A DNA stretch of 60,000 nt from the NCBI GenBank assembly GCA_914767715.1, contig OU612073.1, forward strand, positions 5,830,001 to 5,890,000, written 5' to 3'. The notes beneath the pieces were generated by a model that saw nothing but the letters and a program-made list of their open reading frames with translations, ran no database searches and was not told the origin of the DNA. The DNA is from Membranipora membranacea (Eukaryota > Bryozoa > Gymnolaemata > Cheilostomatida > Membraniporidae). Each line of letters begins with the position of its first letter. Positions within the stretch are counted from its first letter, which is position 1. A program made the position numbers and the translations under genes. Shown piece by piece: positions 11,465 to 26,400 of the stretch.

Positions 11465-14400
11465 ATGGCTGCCACAGGGATACTCAGCCACTACTGGTTT
11501 CTTGTACTGTCAGCTGCCCTTGTTACATGCACCGGTGAGTTTTTATATATAAAATCACTAAAATTTACTCAACCTTCGTTTTGTTTTCAACATGTTTTTA
11601 ATTTTTACAGGCTAGGTCTTAGCTATTTTCACTAATGCCAGTAGTTGACATCAAGGTACAATGTTTTCATCATGCGGTGTGGGCCATGTTAGCAAGCCAA
11701 TTCTTTATCTGCACACTTTGCACTGGTGATGTCCTCTGACTTAGTTCACTAAACTCTTGGTTGTTAGGCTGGTGCAGAGAAAGCTGGGCCATCATGGTAG
11801 CTAACTTTGTGTGCGAGTTGTTGAACACTATTACCTGCTACCTCATAACATACATAGATAGGCTACTGGCTACCTCATAGAAGATATAATAGTCTTCAAT
11901 ATAAACATTTCATTATTAGGCTTTTGGCCAATGGTGTTTTGTTTTGGTCATACAGGATGTGTCAATTGATTATAAGATATTTTACACTTGTCCTCAAGAC
12001 TCGCCCAGCTAAAATTATGAATTCATTAGATTACTTTTGCAAGTGGTATAGGGATGCGCATCCTAAAGAGTACTATAATTTATTGACCGTTGCCTGGCTG
12101 TGATCTTTGCTAAATACACTCTCGCCTGCCAAACTTGCAAATAGACAGCCAGCTATTCTGTTCTCCCAATTGATATGGCTAGTGTGTGTACCGAGTCAAC
12201 AGGAAAAGTGGTTTGTTGCTTTTGATCGCTGTGTGTCCGACAATTGATTACGTCAGGGTCTGTCAAGATGCACGTGTATAAATTAACAGCTCAGTACTCT
12301 TATATTATTCAAACACTTTAAAATGTCTCAAGCCAAAACTTAGCCAATCGTACTTTTGAATTGCATGTTTGAAGGCATTGTCTACAAAGTTGAGCTTTCG
12401 GTAGCATCCAAATAAATTATGTGCAGATTTGCCATTGATGGTTGTGTAAAGCTGCTTTGGTTAGCTAACAGTCGTAAAGGCAACCACAAATCACCGGCTT
12501 GTTTGGACATGCTAGAAATTTTATGTATGGGACTGTGCAGTTTTTAATGGTTTTAAAATAATTGTGACTGTTTCCCACCATAAATAATGCAGGCAGCTTT
12601 TGATTTTGCCAACAAATACCAATACGAATATTGTTTATTTACATGTCAATAACTGGAAGTCATTACTGACTCAATTGTCTCATCAAGAACAGTTGAAAAT
12701 GCCAAATAAAACGGTTCCAAAACAAATTTTTGAAAATGACAGGTTTGTTTTGAAACTTGAATATGCATTTTTAAACCCTGGGTACCTTCCAATGTCCATC
12801 AAGAGAACTTTAAGCGACTACGCAACCAAAGCCACCCATCCCATCGATTCAATTTCTGCAAAGATTTTTGTGTCAAAACCAAGAGGTCATTAATGTTTGT
12901 TGGTATTGGTTCAGAGAGTTATTATGTAACAGTAGAAACCTCGCTAGAATAATGTTTAAAAACACCTGATTTCAACATAATTCAAGTACTAGATGAGTGG
13001 TGTGCTGTGAGCCACTAGTCCAGTCAATCCTATTTACGCTCAATAGGAACAAGCCTAGAGTTGATGGGATTATAGAGCTACTGAATTGATCACCAAGCCC
13101 ACGTCTAAGTATTTAACTTGTCTAGTCTTAACATATTAGCAACATCCTCGAAAACTTTGTACGCAAAGACCATTACATTAAATGTAAGATATATACTTAT
13201 TTCCATGACAAGAGTACGCGCGAGGTTTTGACCATAGTGTCTGATGTCATAATATTGAAAATCCTCACCCTGGGGCAGAGTAATTTTAAAGTAGGCACTT
13301 TAACTCTGTTTTGACCAGAATCGCCTACTACAGATTAGGATTTTGCTGTATTGCTGTATTGAGCGCTAAATTGACATTTATTTACGCTTACGGAGTAAAA
13401 AAGAACAGCCGCATAGCCATGCACTGTTATAGGCTATTATTTATTTGGTCGTGTGCCATCTTTCACATAAAAAATGTCAGTGTAAATAATGAGATGTTTA
13501 CATGATGAGCCTTATCTACTAGTATGCAAATTAAACCTTTGCAGCTGCTTTATGATAGCCATCAACCCTTTGGGTCCTTTTTTATCATTCCGCTAAACAC
13601 TGATAATTAAAAATACTACAGCAAAGATTCACTTTTGTAACAAGGAGTCGTTGCATGTAATAGATTTTATCCCATATTATCACAGCGGGAGATTAATTTG
13701 GAATCTGGGGAATCTTGAGATATTTGATTGACACTTTTGCCACCTTATGAGTAATACAGAAACAAAGAAGGCCAATTATAGATGATGTTTCAGCCAACAA
13801 AAGTTCACCATGGGGTATAACCATAGACTTAATAATAAACCTGGTATATGTGGACTGCAGGTCAATGATAACACCAATGCTATTACACAATTCAATGTCT
13901 CAATGCAAATACTCCATATAGTGTCCTGTCTGGGTTTATTATTCAGTCTATGGGTATCACATATAGAGGGCTACTGATTTGCCTCAGGTTTGGGGTTTTA
14001 TATGGGGATTGGGGGCGCTGTTGACGGTATCCAAGCAAGCACAAATGCGTAGATACAAAAGTATACACAGGTGAGAAAACTTCAGCTAACTAGCCAAAAC
14101 TGATTGCTGTGGTGTGTACTTAAAAATAAAAGATACAAGGAAATTCCCTGATAAAATTGTACCAAGTAATTTGTTCATCTTATCAAATATTATGTAATGG
14201 TATTATGTTACTACCCTATTGTGTTGCTTGGCCCTTTTGTGTACCAATATGTAGGTTATGGCTTCACTGCTAATTAGTCGCCTTAGTGCCAGATTTTGGA
14301 GCTGTCAGTGGGAGAGGTATGCACCAGAGCGTTGTGTGCTTTAGCTCCAGGGGTCATAGGTCATTAACAGCAGTAGCGAAAAGATAATAATATGAGTGTT

Positions 14401-17400
14401 TCTTTATCCTAATATCTATAAAATTGAAAGTAGCAAGCAATGAGGGAGATATGATACATTATGACTTGAAAAACTTGTTGGACAAGTGGTTATTGCTAAG
14501 TTATGCGGTGTCTTTGGTCACTCTTTGTTGGTGGCACTCAAGATTTATGGGACTAAAAAACGAGTGTTTCTTTATCTTATGAAATAGAAAGTAGCAATGA
14601 GGGAGATATGATGCATTATTAATTGAAAAACTCTTTGGGCAAGTGGTCATTACTAAGTTATGCTATGTTTTGGATCACTCTTTGTTAGTGGCGAAGTAAC
14701 GATGAGGGAAATATGACTTGAAAAACTCGTTGGGCAAGGGGTTATTGCTAAGTTATGCGGTGTCTTGGGTCACTCTTTGTTGGTGCCACTCAAGATGTCG
14801 GGTACTAAAATAAGGGAAGCCCTGTTGGGGACAAAGATCTGCTAAAACTCTCATTATTCTGCTTCCACTTGCTAATCAATGAGCAAAACAAACTTTGCAC
14901 TTGAGAAAACTTTCCTCGGCTCTTTCCTAAAATCTGGAAATGAGCGATTGCACAATATATAGTTCTGATTCCTATACCAAGCACACTGAAGTATTTTTCC
15001 AGACTGCCCAGTAATTCACGAAATGTTGTCCGTTGCTAGACTTTTGGTGGGATATTAAGGATCAAAGCGTGCACCGCGTGTCGTTAAAACAATGTCATTG
15101 ATTGAAGCCAGCACTTTCTAACAAGATCAGCATTTTCGACCCGTGGTGATAATTAACTCCAGTACAACCTGATCTCGTGTCAATAATGTAAATAATATTA
15201 TTGTGAGATATATTTGTCTCTTCCTTCTTACACGAAGTTATACGGAGTCTTTTAGGATGGTTATGGGTAGAGTTTTAAAACAATCAATGTACTGCAAGAT
15301 GAAGAAACAACATAGCATAGACTAGCAGCAAGTCCATAGTTATATTCATCCGATTATGCAGCAAGACTGAGAAAACCTATATGGCGTTGACCTTTAAAAA
15401 GTCTGGGCATATCTTCATCTGGGTGTAAAACTCTCTTACGAGTGGTTATGATATTTGATGATAGAAAGAGATGCAACTGTTATGGTTAGCACTGGGTCAA
15501 TGAGGTTTTCTCAATGAGTGCTCTCACCTAAATTTATCTAAATAACTGATGATCAACTCCCGCTAGAGCGCTTACAATGAGGGGATTTGAAATATCATTC
15601 CTTTACGAGAGTAAATGGCGTGCAATACCTAATGGGATAATATTATTCATTTTGAGATTAGAGATCTATGGCTTTTGTGTTTGACTGCAGGTAATAGCCA
15701 GGATTGAACTTAGATTTACTCTTAATTTACTTCTGGTTATTTAACTTCCGATGTCAGGTTGTATAGAAATGGGGAAAGCTGAAATGAGATTATAAAATGA
15801 TTCAGAGCTTTCTGGAATGGTATCATAATTTGTACCGGTAACGGCTTGAAATATACAGCCATAATCTTTGATAGCAAAACATGTGGAATTTGGAAGTTTT
15901 TTCATGTACAAACAGGGCCTTAGTAAAGAAAAAAACTTTTGAGAGTAATCAAAAAATAATATTAAACTGGGGCGCTATTGGATTACTTGGATGCCGACAT
16001 CAAAAGGCGATGCCCTTTTTCTCAATTATAGGAATCATAATTTCGTCTCTTGGATCATTATTAATTCAAACAAGAGTTATTAATTTGTCTGATCAATCCA
16101 ATACGTCATGCAATTGTTCTAAGCATCTCTTCACAAAGCAAGAAGCTCATCATCCATACCCTTGATGCCGCACCGCTGACTTTTGTTTTTGCTTAACGTC
16201 TTGGGTTAGCCACTACGGAACTTGTAGACAGTTAGGAAGGCCTCTATGAAAACAATGATATAATTGGTTGCAGTGGCAGTATATATCAGGAGGCACTTGC
16301 GCCTGAATGTCAGATGATTTGTGATGAGTAGCTATACTATGGGAAGGGAAGAGACAGGATAGTGGCATTGGGTGCAGGTGATTCTAAGTATAACCATAGC
16401 AGCTCTCAAGACTGAAAACTTTGTGCATACCGGTACATGTTTATAAAGCATTTTTGTCTTACATGGACTTCGTGGGTTGATTTGCTCAATGGAAGGGTGA
16501 TATACTATTGTAATGATGAACAATTCGCAAAAATAAAACCTACTGCGGGTGATCTGAAACTATTTTCTTCAATTGCATCTTGTTTGTTACCGCTGATGTT
16601 GGGCAAAGTGTCCTCAGCACTCAATAGTAAGATGTCATTGATTTCAGATGGTCATTAAGATGGAGTATTTTAGCAGCAGTTGAGTCCTCTTACTAGCATC
16701 AAAGGTGTGAATAGCTCAGTCCTAACAACCTATGATTGTGCTGTTATCACAAATTTAATATTTACCAAAGATTTACAAATCTAATTCTTCACAGATAAGA
16801 TTTCAGTGATTTTCATTAATGGCATTAACTTACCTGCCAATTTGCCATGCATCGTAAAAGGACAAAATTGATACGCGGAATGGGAAATATTATTACGCAA
16901 TAGGTTGGTTGTCTCACAGCTGTTTGGGAAACTCTTATCATGTCTCACTGGGCTACCAGCTGATCAGGAGCTCAATCTAGCAACAATCAAATAGGGGTAA
17001 TCGTTTTCTTACTCAATGATTTTTGATGATAACTTCAAGTCGGTTAGGCCTAAGAAAAACGCGAACTTTCTGACCTCCCCGCGTGTATTGGTCATGTTGA
17101 CGTTATTTCTGGTGTGTTTAGCCGGTATCTTTTGCCTGGATGCGGTGAGACTTGTTCTCCAGGGGCTTATTCTGCCTGTTTTTACCATGAAATATGACCA
17201 ACCGTCAACAATCATCCCTTGACACATTCTTAGGAAAAAGCTGGCAGACATAAATATCTTCAATATCTTATTTTTCTACAAAATATATTCAATTTTCTGA
17301 GCCGCAAGTCCTTTGTAAGATGCCAAAAATGCTGCCACCCTGTTGATATCATCAATGTGTGATGACTTATGCATTTGGCATCCCTTCCCGTTGACAAAAA

Positions 17401-20400
17401 TTGTTGACAGGCTTTCGGGATTATGGGATAATTGAAGTAAATTTGTTTTTATGACATAAATGTACCCACCAAAGTGCTCTGTGGCCGTATGCATGTGGTG
17501 GCAACAATAAAAAGCATGACTAATAGATTTAAAACTCTGATTAGAGTTTTCGTCACCAGTGTTAGCGTTGCGTTTAGCGATGCCACCGTGAAACCTGAGG
17601 GAAATGGGTTATTAAAATTAAGATGACTCTAATGTCTTTTAAGGCCAGCAGTGGTCAACAACGATGATGTCGCAATCTCGTTTGCTCTTCTATAGGTCCG
17701 AATATTCTAAACCAATTATGATGCTGATTCATAGCTGGCTTTTTATTACATTCATAAAAATAATAACGGATTTTGTGTGAGAGCCTCGTTTCCTACGATC
17801 TTTGGTTTGGTGATTATTTACGACCATATTGGCTGCAATTATGCATTATAATCCTGTTAGCTTGTCTTAACCTAAACACTACATGGCTCCCATTCTGACA
17901 TCATTTTGACCTTCAATTCGATTTTCACCTCCGCCATCATAATAAATGCCAATAAAATTGAATAGCTATTTTCAGCCAGACGTCTAGTTGCGCACAAGTA
18001 AATGGTTATACGTAGAATGTTGGCACCGCTGAAGAGAGAAAGTTGTGCCAATACTTCTCATTTGTCAAAGTTTTGAGGGAATTTAACACATGCTATAATA
18101 ACAAGCTATAATATTGTACTGAGGTAAATTGAGTGCTCTGTAAGACTATTATGTCAGTGAATTGATTTTACTGTTAGCTGTAAGATGCTCAATTTTACTT
18201 TCTCATACATTGGGGTATCAATATTTCTTGGTCCTAAATAGCAGCAGTCTAAATGGCTCTTCTCAAGCACTTTGTTACCAACAGACCATAATGGTGAATT
18301 CGCACATAATAACATATCTACAAGGTTATTGAGTTACGAAGACATGTTCATTCCAACAGTAATTAGGTGCGTCAAAACATCCCAGGGTCAATATTGGTTC
18401 AGGTTTCAAATATCTCTTTAGAACCTGAAATATACTGGCGGCAATACTATATGTATTTAACACTATTTCAAGCTGGGTGCCATAAAGAGAGAGAATTGTG
18501 AATGAAATTTTATTAGTTTATATATCGTGTTTACATGACAAATATTTCAACTAATAAAATGTCTTTCAAAGGATTTACATTTGTACACATCTAGCTGTGA
18601 TTTTTCACACCTTGTTAATTTATATAATATCATAGTGAGATTGCTGACCTGATGATAAAGGCATGAACAGCATGCCAGAGGGGGTTAAAATCTGCCTCAT
18701 TGCTGACGCATTTACTCCACCAATGCTGACTTATGATAGCATGTGTAATGGAATTGTGTATGAAGCAACAACATGGTCATTCAAATTTCCCATTCTTATT
18801 TCCCATGAGGAGGTTGTACTAGAGAAGGCCTTGAAACTGCGCTTGACTCATGTGTGTTGTGCAGCGGTATGGGCACTACTGTATGTTGTATCTCTGTATC
18901 ATTATCTTTAGAACCATAAGAATTCTTTATTCTGTTGGTGCACTGTCCTAATGATAAACTCTATGTTTCTTTTTGTTCTAGTTTCCCAAGATGGTGGATG
19001 TGATGTGATTATAACAAGTGAAGGAGTGAAGCAGGGCAACTTCTCCTCTCCTAACTATCCACAGGTTAGCTAGGCTGTCAGCTATTCATCCAAGCAGTAA
19101 CAGGGGTTACTCCTTGGTTCACAATACGGTTACATATTTAATTGCCCATAGTTGTGCAATGGAAGCCAAAATGTAAAAACAAAACTTATCAGGTCAAGAG
19201 TTCTATGATTCAATCTCTTAGGCTGTCTTAAGTGGCCATTGTGGCAATTGTCCAGGCTGATCATGGTGGTGTCAGGAAGGGCATCCGATCTCAAATGCTA
19301 CTGTGCCACATTAAGCGAACAAGGAAACAAGAAAACCAAGCAACAGCAAGGTTTCTCACTCGGTATCACAGGGTATCGAGACTATAAATGATTGCGAGTT
19401 ATGCTGTAATAAGTTTGGAAGTGTCATCTCTTTGTATCTTGGATAACTTCTACACTCGCATCATTTTCCTTACTTTTCACACCAAAATGTGTCTCTACCA
19501 TTGAGTTATATATCATGTTTTGTAGAATTATGATGACCAGCAAAAGTGTATGATAAAATTCATAGGAAATGAGAATGAGCGAGTTCAGATCAAATTTCTG
19601 GAGTTTATGCTGGATGGATTTCCAAATGAGTTAGCTGGTGTATACACTGGGTAAGTACAAGGACACTCAGTCCCCTGTCAGATTGTTCGGTCTGTATTTA
19701 ACAACATTCTTTGTCGCCGAAAAATTGTGGTAACCAGAACTGCATTTTTATCATGCTGCTGCCTGAACTCATCATCAATTCCATGAAATCAGCCATCAAG
19801 TTCCTTCTTTTGTTCCAATCTTCAGCAATAAAAGCTTTTGATTGTATTTCCGATACCCAGCTGTTTTCCTGTTTTATTTTTTCTCATCCATCGCCTCACT
19901 TTATTATATTATATTATTATTATATTATAATATTATTATATTATATTATTATTATTATGTCTGACAGGTGTACCCATGATTTCATAGACATATACACGGA
20001 GATCGAGCACCCAGACCATGACTATATAGAGCTGCCTATACAGGGACGGTACTGCGGTAACGATATAAAGAGACTACCCCATCTACTCATGTCCAAACAC
20101 CGGACATTGATCGTCACCTTCGATTCTAACGATGACGGTCAGACGGCCAGCGGATTCCTCGGATCCTATGAGTTCATCAGTGATGGTAAGTCGGCGGACA
20201 GGTTACGGAAATAAATCTGTTTTTTAAAGGGAAGGGGGGCATGTAGGCACCCAGGACGTGGAAATATATCTGTTATTGATGGAAGAGGGGGGGGGGCAGA
20301 GCTTTATCCAAGAATATCCCACCACCCTAGGGGAGTAAATATTAGCTAGAGTTTAGTTTAGCTAGTTTGAGGATGACTTAATTTTAGCTAGCATTAGCTG

Positions 20401-23400
20401 TGAGCCAGTTATGGTGGGAGTGTATATATAGTCATGGAGTTGAGTAAATATTGGCTAGCAACTTATTTATTTCAACAAGCCTGTGCAAAATGGGGAATTT
20501 TACCTCCTGCAAATACTTGACTTTCCTTTAGGGGTATTTAGGTGCTAGGTATGATGTATTTTACACTGTAAATCCAAGTATTTGAGCTTTCTTGGTCTGG
20601 TGGAGATTTCGAGATCTTATCAAGCAACAATTCAGATAGCTTGTCAGTAAGGGAAGCTCTATCAATTCAAGCTTGCCAGTCGCAGAACTTTTCTCTTATG
20701 ATTTCAATGTTAAAGGAAGAAAAACTGTGACGAATGCTTGTTTTCAGGGATTATTTGGTCACGATCGAGTATTCGTGCTATGCTGTAAGCTGCATATATA
20801 ATTCAGTTTCTTTTCTCACCATTGACAATGAACTGTATCGTGACTTGACCTTTCATTTCAAGTCCCTTTGTCTCTCAGTTGAAAAAAAACACCTATAATT
20901 ACATATACAGGTGCATAAAAAAACACCACCTTGTTTACTAAGATTGAGAGAGTGTTAAGAAATCAGATGTATCAATGACAAACGATTAACAAGCAGCTAC
21001 TAAACATTTTCGTGATCATCTACACGCATTTCGGGTTTTTATCTATCCGCTGACATTTATGCTGACATTACTGCCAGAAAATAATGGAAGTGTTGCAGTG
21101 GTAATAAAAACTCTCTTAATCGTTTCTGCACACTCATTCAGGCCGCTAACTACTATGCCCAGGGTCGCGATAGTTGCGTTAGTTTAAGGGGGATGGGAAA
21201 TTATTCAGTGTCACTGTTCTTTCTGTGGTTGGGTAACAATGGGTGATATGTTTGGTGGGTGAAGGCAGCCAGAAATGAAATGAATGTGACATCTAAATTG
21301 TTTTTCAGCATAATATACAAAAAAACATTAATTTTTGTATTCAAATTTTAGCAATTAAGGCTTTTCACCCATTCTATGAGAATGAGCAAAGTCCTATAGT
21401 TATAGTTGGATCTATTTGTAACCTACTAGTATATTAAATGTAACCTACTAGGTGTTAAATAAAGTCCATATTATAAATTATTGGGATTAAAAGTTACTGG
21501 CCGGCCTGAGAGAAGACCACTCCCTGTATAATCGCTAATTAGACATTACATTAATGTTTATTCAGCTTGACTTGTATTAATGCGGAGGATCATACCCCTG
21601 AGAGGTAAACTGTTTAGACCATGTCTGACTCGTCAAGGTCTGATTCATCAATTATCTACGAGTGATGAATTCATGCATTTCAAAAATCTATGATTTGATT
21701 CAGCCAAGGGCTCTGGTTTTCTGATTCTTCGGCTCATGGCCTGTAAGACAGTGAACTCTTGTATTAAAACAAATACAAACAGGAAATCTGCTCGTAGAGC
21801 AAAGATAGATAAATACCGGCCTTGCAAGTGTAGAACCACCAAGAGAAAAAAAAATGCCTTTTTGAATTTTATATGCAACTTTTTATTTTTTTTCCCACTA
21901 ATGTGCCCTACTTTCGATGCTATCAACCCATTACAGGATAGATATTAGAATTAGGCAATAAACAAACTTCAACTTCATTTGACGATTAGTAAGAATTGAG
22001 TTTTTTTTTCCGTAGAACCGTACAGGATGGGTACCGCCGCACCGTATGGTTTGTGTGGGTGGACAATCTCCTCCCAGGCTAAGTCTGAGGGGGCGATCAT
22101 GGCTCCTTATTATCCGGCAGTCTACCCAGATGGTCAGGACTGCTTCTATACTCTACAAGGACAACCAGGGCAGAGGATTAAACTAGAGTTTACGGATTTT
22201 GATCTTTACTATGGAGGGGACCAGTAAGTGGAGAATTATATATTCCTCTTGGTCTAGAAATACTATATGTGTAACAGGCTCCGAACCCTTCATGTGGCAA
22301 CTGAGGAGGTTTGGGGTTACCCCGGCCGGGGGGCAAAAGTCTGAGGGGCTCAGACTACGGTCCTCCAAATTTTATTGGATGTGCACCCCTTATCCACATG
22401 AGAAAAAAAGAAATATATATATATTTATGTATGGAAACATAAAAGCTTGAGTGAAGAGTTTGTGGAGGGTTAAGTAATGGAACAGAATACAATATGGCTG
22501 AACCAAATCTAGAAATATGAATAACTATCCTAGTTTTATGAATCAGCTATACCCGTCGGCCTTTCTGATTGGATATGTTTGGTATCCCCGCATGAAGGTG
22601 ATGAGTTGAGTTGTTATGATTCAATCTTGATTCTGTATCTGAAGCCACGTGAAGCGTTGCATAAGAATGACACATTTTTCATAGTAAAGCTTGGCGGTAT
22701 AACAAGACGTGTTTGAAGTCCCGTTATAGTTGACTTTTCTAATTTTACGGTATTACAAGCGGGTGAATTTTCAATATTAGTGTTCAGACCTGGGGCTTGT
22801 GTTCACAATTAGTGTAGACGATATTAGATCACTTCATCAATAATAACCTCGCAGGCAAGCCAATTCCTTGTGAAATCATTAATTAATTCCAAAACACAGG
22901 GATGGTTAAGTGCATTAACGTTAAAAATACAGCCATGCATTTCATTCTGATCCATTTTTAGCCTTTACACAGCCGTTTCAATACAGCTGACAGGGTGGGA
23001 GGCTCATCAATAGTCCTTAAAAAGTTCCCAAGGCTTAGCAAATACTCTGAAGCTACGTTTTTGGTTCAAGATTTGGTATTTAACATTATAATGACTTTCG
23101 TTTTTTGTTATGCATTCTATTTACTAACATTTACACTGGCTTTGATTGGCCCTGCTATGTTAACATTTAAACATCTCCACACTTTGTTGGACCCCTGTCT
23201 GGTATTGTATAGCTGAATAGCTCTCTGTGTAGGAGCAGGCTTTCTTTATACTAAGTCTTGATGCTTTTTAACGCGGAGTACTGTTTTATACATTCAAAAT
23301 GCTAAGTGACTCCCACCTCCCTCTCTAGTGAAGTGGTGCCAAAACCTCTTTTGCCCGCCATATGTCTATTCTGTAGACAATCCCATGATACCTCTGGAAC

Positions 23401-26400
23401 ATCTTCGTTTTGAGGGGTGTAGTATCTTTACCAATGCCAAGTTCTTGTCCCCTGGGGTGTATGAATCATATAGTCGTGAGTGACAGCACCTGGTGTTGAT
23501 GATTTACGTTCTTTGGTTGGTAGTAATCCCATGTACTACTCTCTTTGTTACAGCTGTCCATATGATAATCTACAGATACACGACGGTAACTCCAGCTCTG
23601 ACCCTCTGATTGGTAACTACTGTAATCACTTAGAGGGCCTCCTCATCTACTCTACAGGTAAATACCCATGTAGATCTCATTTTTAAACTTATATATAGTG
23701 GACGGCCTTAATATCTGCTTTTTTGTATGGGCGGAAAATGAAACCAAGGCTGATTAGTAGACCAAGCTTGGCCCAGTTTGCCTGTACTCAGAGTTGCTCC
23801 CCCTCAACTGAGATGCATAAGGCAATTTTGTCTTTGGCTTATCAGTGGAGGGGGAGCAACTGGATAAAGCTTGATCTATGTCAGAGAGCAACAGTTTGTT
23901 AGGAAGAAATACTTCTCGCTATTATTTCCATGATTTCTCTCAGAATGTACCACATATTTTGTTTTCCTGTGATCTCACTTTTTGCTTTCCTTTGTTTTTC
24001 TAGGTAGCAGCCTACACCTCAGGTTTGTGACGCGCTCAGGACGTCCCCGTATTGACTATCAGTGGGGTGATGATCGTATCGAGATGAGAGGATTTAAGGC
24101 TAAATACACCTTCAGTGATGAGTTTGTAAATCTAGGTGAGGGATCCTTCTTTGTTGAAAGGCTCATTGTTATTGATTTTCTCCCCCTTGACATTGAGGAG
24201 ACAACCCCCAATATTAGTCTTATTTTGTACAAAATGTTGATAGCAGTGTTTTCCTCCAGGACATGTAACATCGATATATATTTATACTAATAATGAAATT
24301 CTTTACTCCATTTAAATATATCTGTAAAGAAAACTAATCACCAGGCTGTGACAGAGATATAAGAGATATCAGTGACATCCTTTTTACCTGTCCTCAAAGG
24401 AGCCGTTTAACTCTCTCTCTTATCGATTGTAGGTTTTATCCAAGATGGCACACATATAAGAGGTACAGAGTGTGATGTCAGAGTGAAGTCTAACGGTGAG
24501 ACAAGCGGAGAGATCGTCTCTCCTAACTTCCCTGGTACTTCACCTCCTAACGTCACCTGCTTCTACTACATCGACGGTCTCATCGATCAGGATAACCTGG
24601 AGAAAGTTATGCTCACCTTTGCCAATGTCAACCTACCTGTGGCAGGTGAAAGCAGGTATGTCAAGCAGAGAAATATTTTTGTAATAACTGAAAGCAAATT
24701 TGTGACAAAGAAAGAGTTAAAAGTGTCATGTGACTGGTGCTAGGGCTAAAGGTCTAAACACATTGACAGTGGTTGCAACCTGAGCAAATCCCCAATGTGA
24801 TTTACTATACACATTAATCCTCTGAGGATGTTAGTAATTTCTGAATACAGATGCAAATACAGACAAATAATGGTTTGAAACTAGTACAATTACTCAACTC
24901 TTAAGCTTAGTCACAGTATGGGGTCAATTATTGAAATCCCTTGTATTTACAGATGCCAGGATAGTGGAGCTTTTCTAGCTATCTATCTATACGGTCAGAA
25001 ACCCACCACAGACAGACCGGACGCTTACCTTTGTCAGAATTATCTACCCCCTAACCTTATGAGCAGTAACCCGAGGCTTACTCTTAGGTACACCACCCAC
25101 AATGTTATGCCAGGAGAACTTGTTGGATTCAAAGCTAAATTCCAGTTTCTCATGGGTAGGTAGACACCAGTCTTATTATCGTTATTAATGTGAATCTTTG
25201 CCCTCATGTGTGGTTGCAGGTGCATGACATCATATTACAATTTAGGTGAGGCTGCTTGGTTGCTGTAAAAGTGCGCTTCAGTAAACAATATTGTTATTGC
25301 TATATGGAGTTTTGTCGTTTGTGTTGAGGATATAGGGAATTATCCTCCCATACAAAAGTTAAGGTAATGCAACTCCGGGACCTTACAATCCAAAAACTGA
25401 GAATAACTTTGTAATAACCTAGATTTGCTTGATCTATTATGTGTTCATATGTAAATAAATAAGTATGTATTATATTCTCTTCTACCCAAAAGTATTATAT
25501 ATATATTATATATGTTTTGTTTATTCTTGTCTTTGTCAGATTACGCTATAGAGGGCACACCAGCTACTCTGGCCTCAAACTCTGAATGTCACTTCCTCTA
25601 CTTGAGTAGCTCACAGAAATCAGGGAAGCTGAACTCGCCTCGCTACCCCAGTGACTATCCTAATGATATCGTGTGTAAATACGAGCTTGTCGCTCAGCCA
25701 TATGAGTTCATTATGATCTCTTTTGATACCTTCAATGTAGAGAGAGTTTCACATGAGTAAGTATATCTACCAGTACAACCTTGGCATAAACCCTTGAGGA
25801 GTAAAGTATTTGTACGTGGAAATTATCGCCGTTTCGGGCAGGATAAAAAAAGCTAACAATACGTGGCATAAACTAGTGAAAATAGTTGCTAGCCGACATT
25901 TAATCACCACCAAACTGACTCAAATTAAATCTAGCAAATATTAACTCCTTTGTGGTTGTTGCATAGTTTCATTTTTTCGATAAATCTGGTGTAGAGGTCA
26001 ATTCTTTGTATTAGCTTGCGTCCAGCCTGTCATTGGACTGCTAGAGTCGCTGTTGATTGTGGTCGCCTGTGCGTCATAGGTTTGCATTCGTTTTGTTACA
26101 CGCTATCATATTATTCAACATTTTATTGAGCAGCATGCCTTTGGTATGTTTGTGGAAGTATCTATGCACATTTATCTATGGTTCGCATTTGTATTTTGCA
26201 GTGAAGGAGAGTGTCTAGGAGACAGTGTTAGTGCAGTGTCTATGATACCCAAATCTGATAACACAAGCCTAGCGATCCCTATGGGGGAGTACTGTGGACA
26301 GGCGTACCCCGGCCCGTTAGTCAGTGAGTGGCTCACTAAGAGAATGATACTAACATTCAGATCTGATGGTGCGGTCAGTCACAGAGGTTTCAAGGCTAAA

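Larger units (their letters stand above)
11535..18981. other. Large intron 1 of the LEV-10-like gene
   Basis: This 7.4-kb intron separates the signal-peptide exon from the first CUB exon. It holds a small inverted-repeat element (13817-13957) and a 168-bp tandem repeat (14394-14810). Several open frames of 60-97 codons lie here on both strands (for example 12600-12893, 15881-16165, 17009-17263) but none shows a domain, so I call no nested gene. First introns often hold enhancers; I see no specific site to name. Confidence 0.6.

Noticed and set aside
12600-12893. 97-codon frame in the large intron
   Set aside because: No domain, no splice partners, composition like the surrounding AT-rich DNA.
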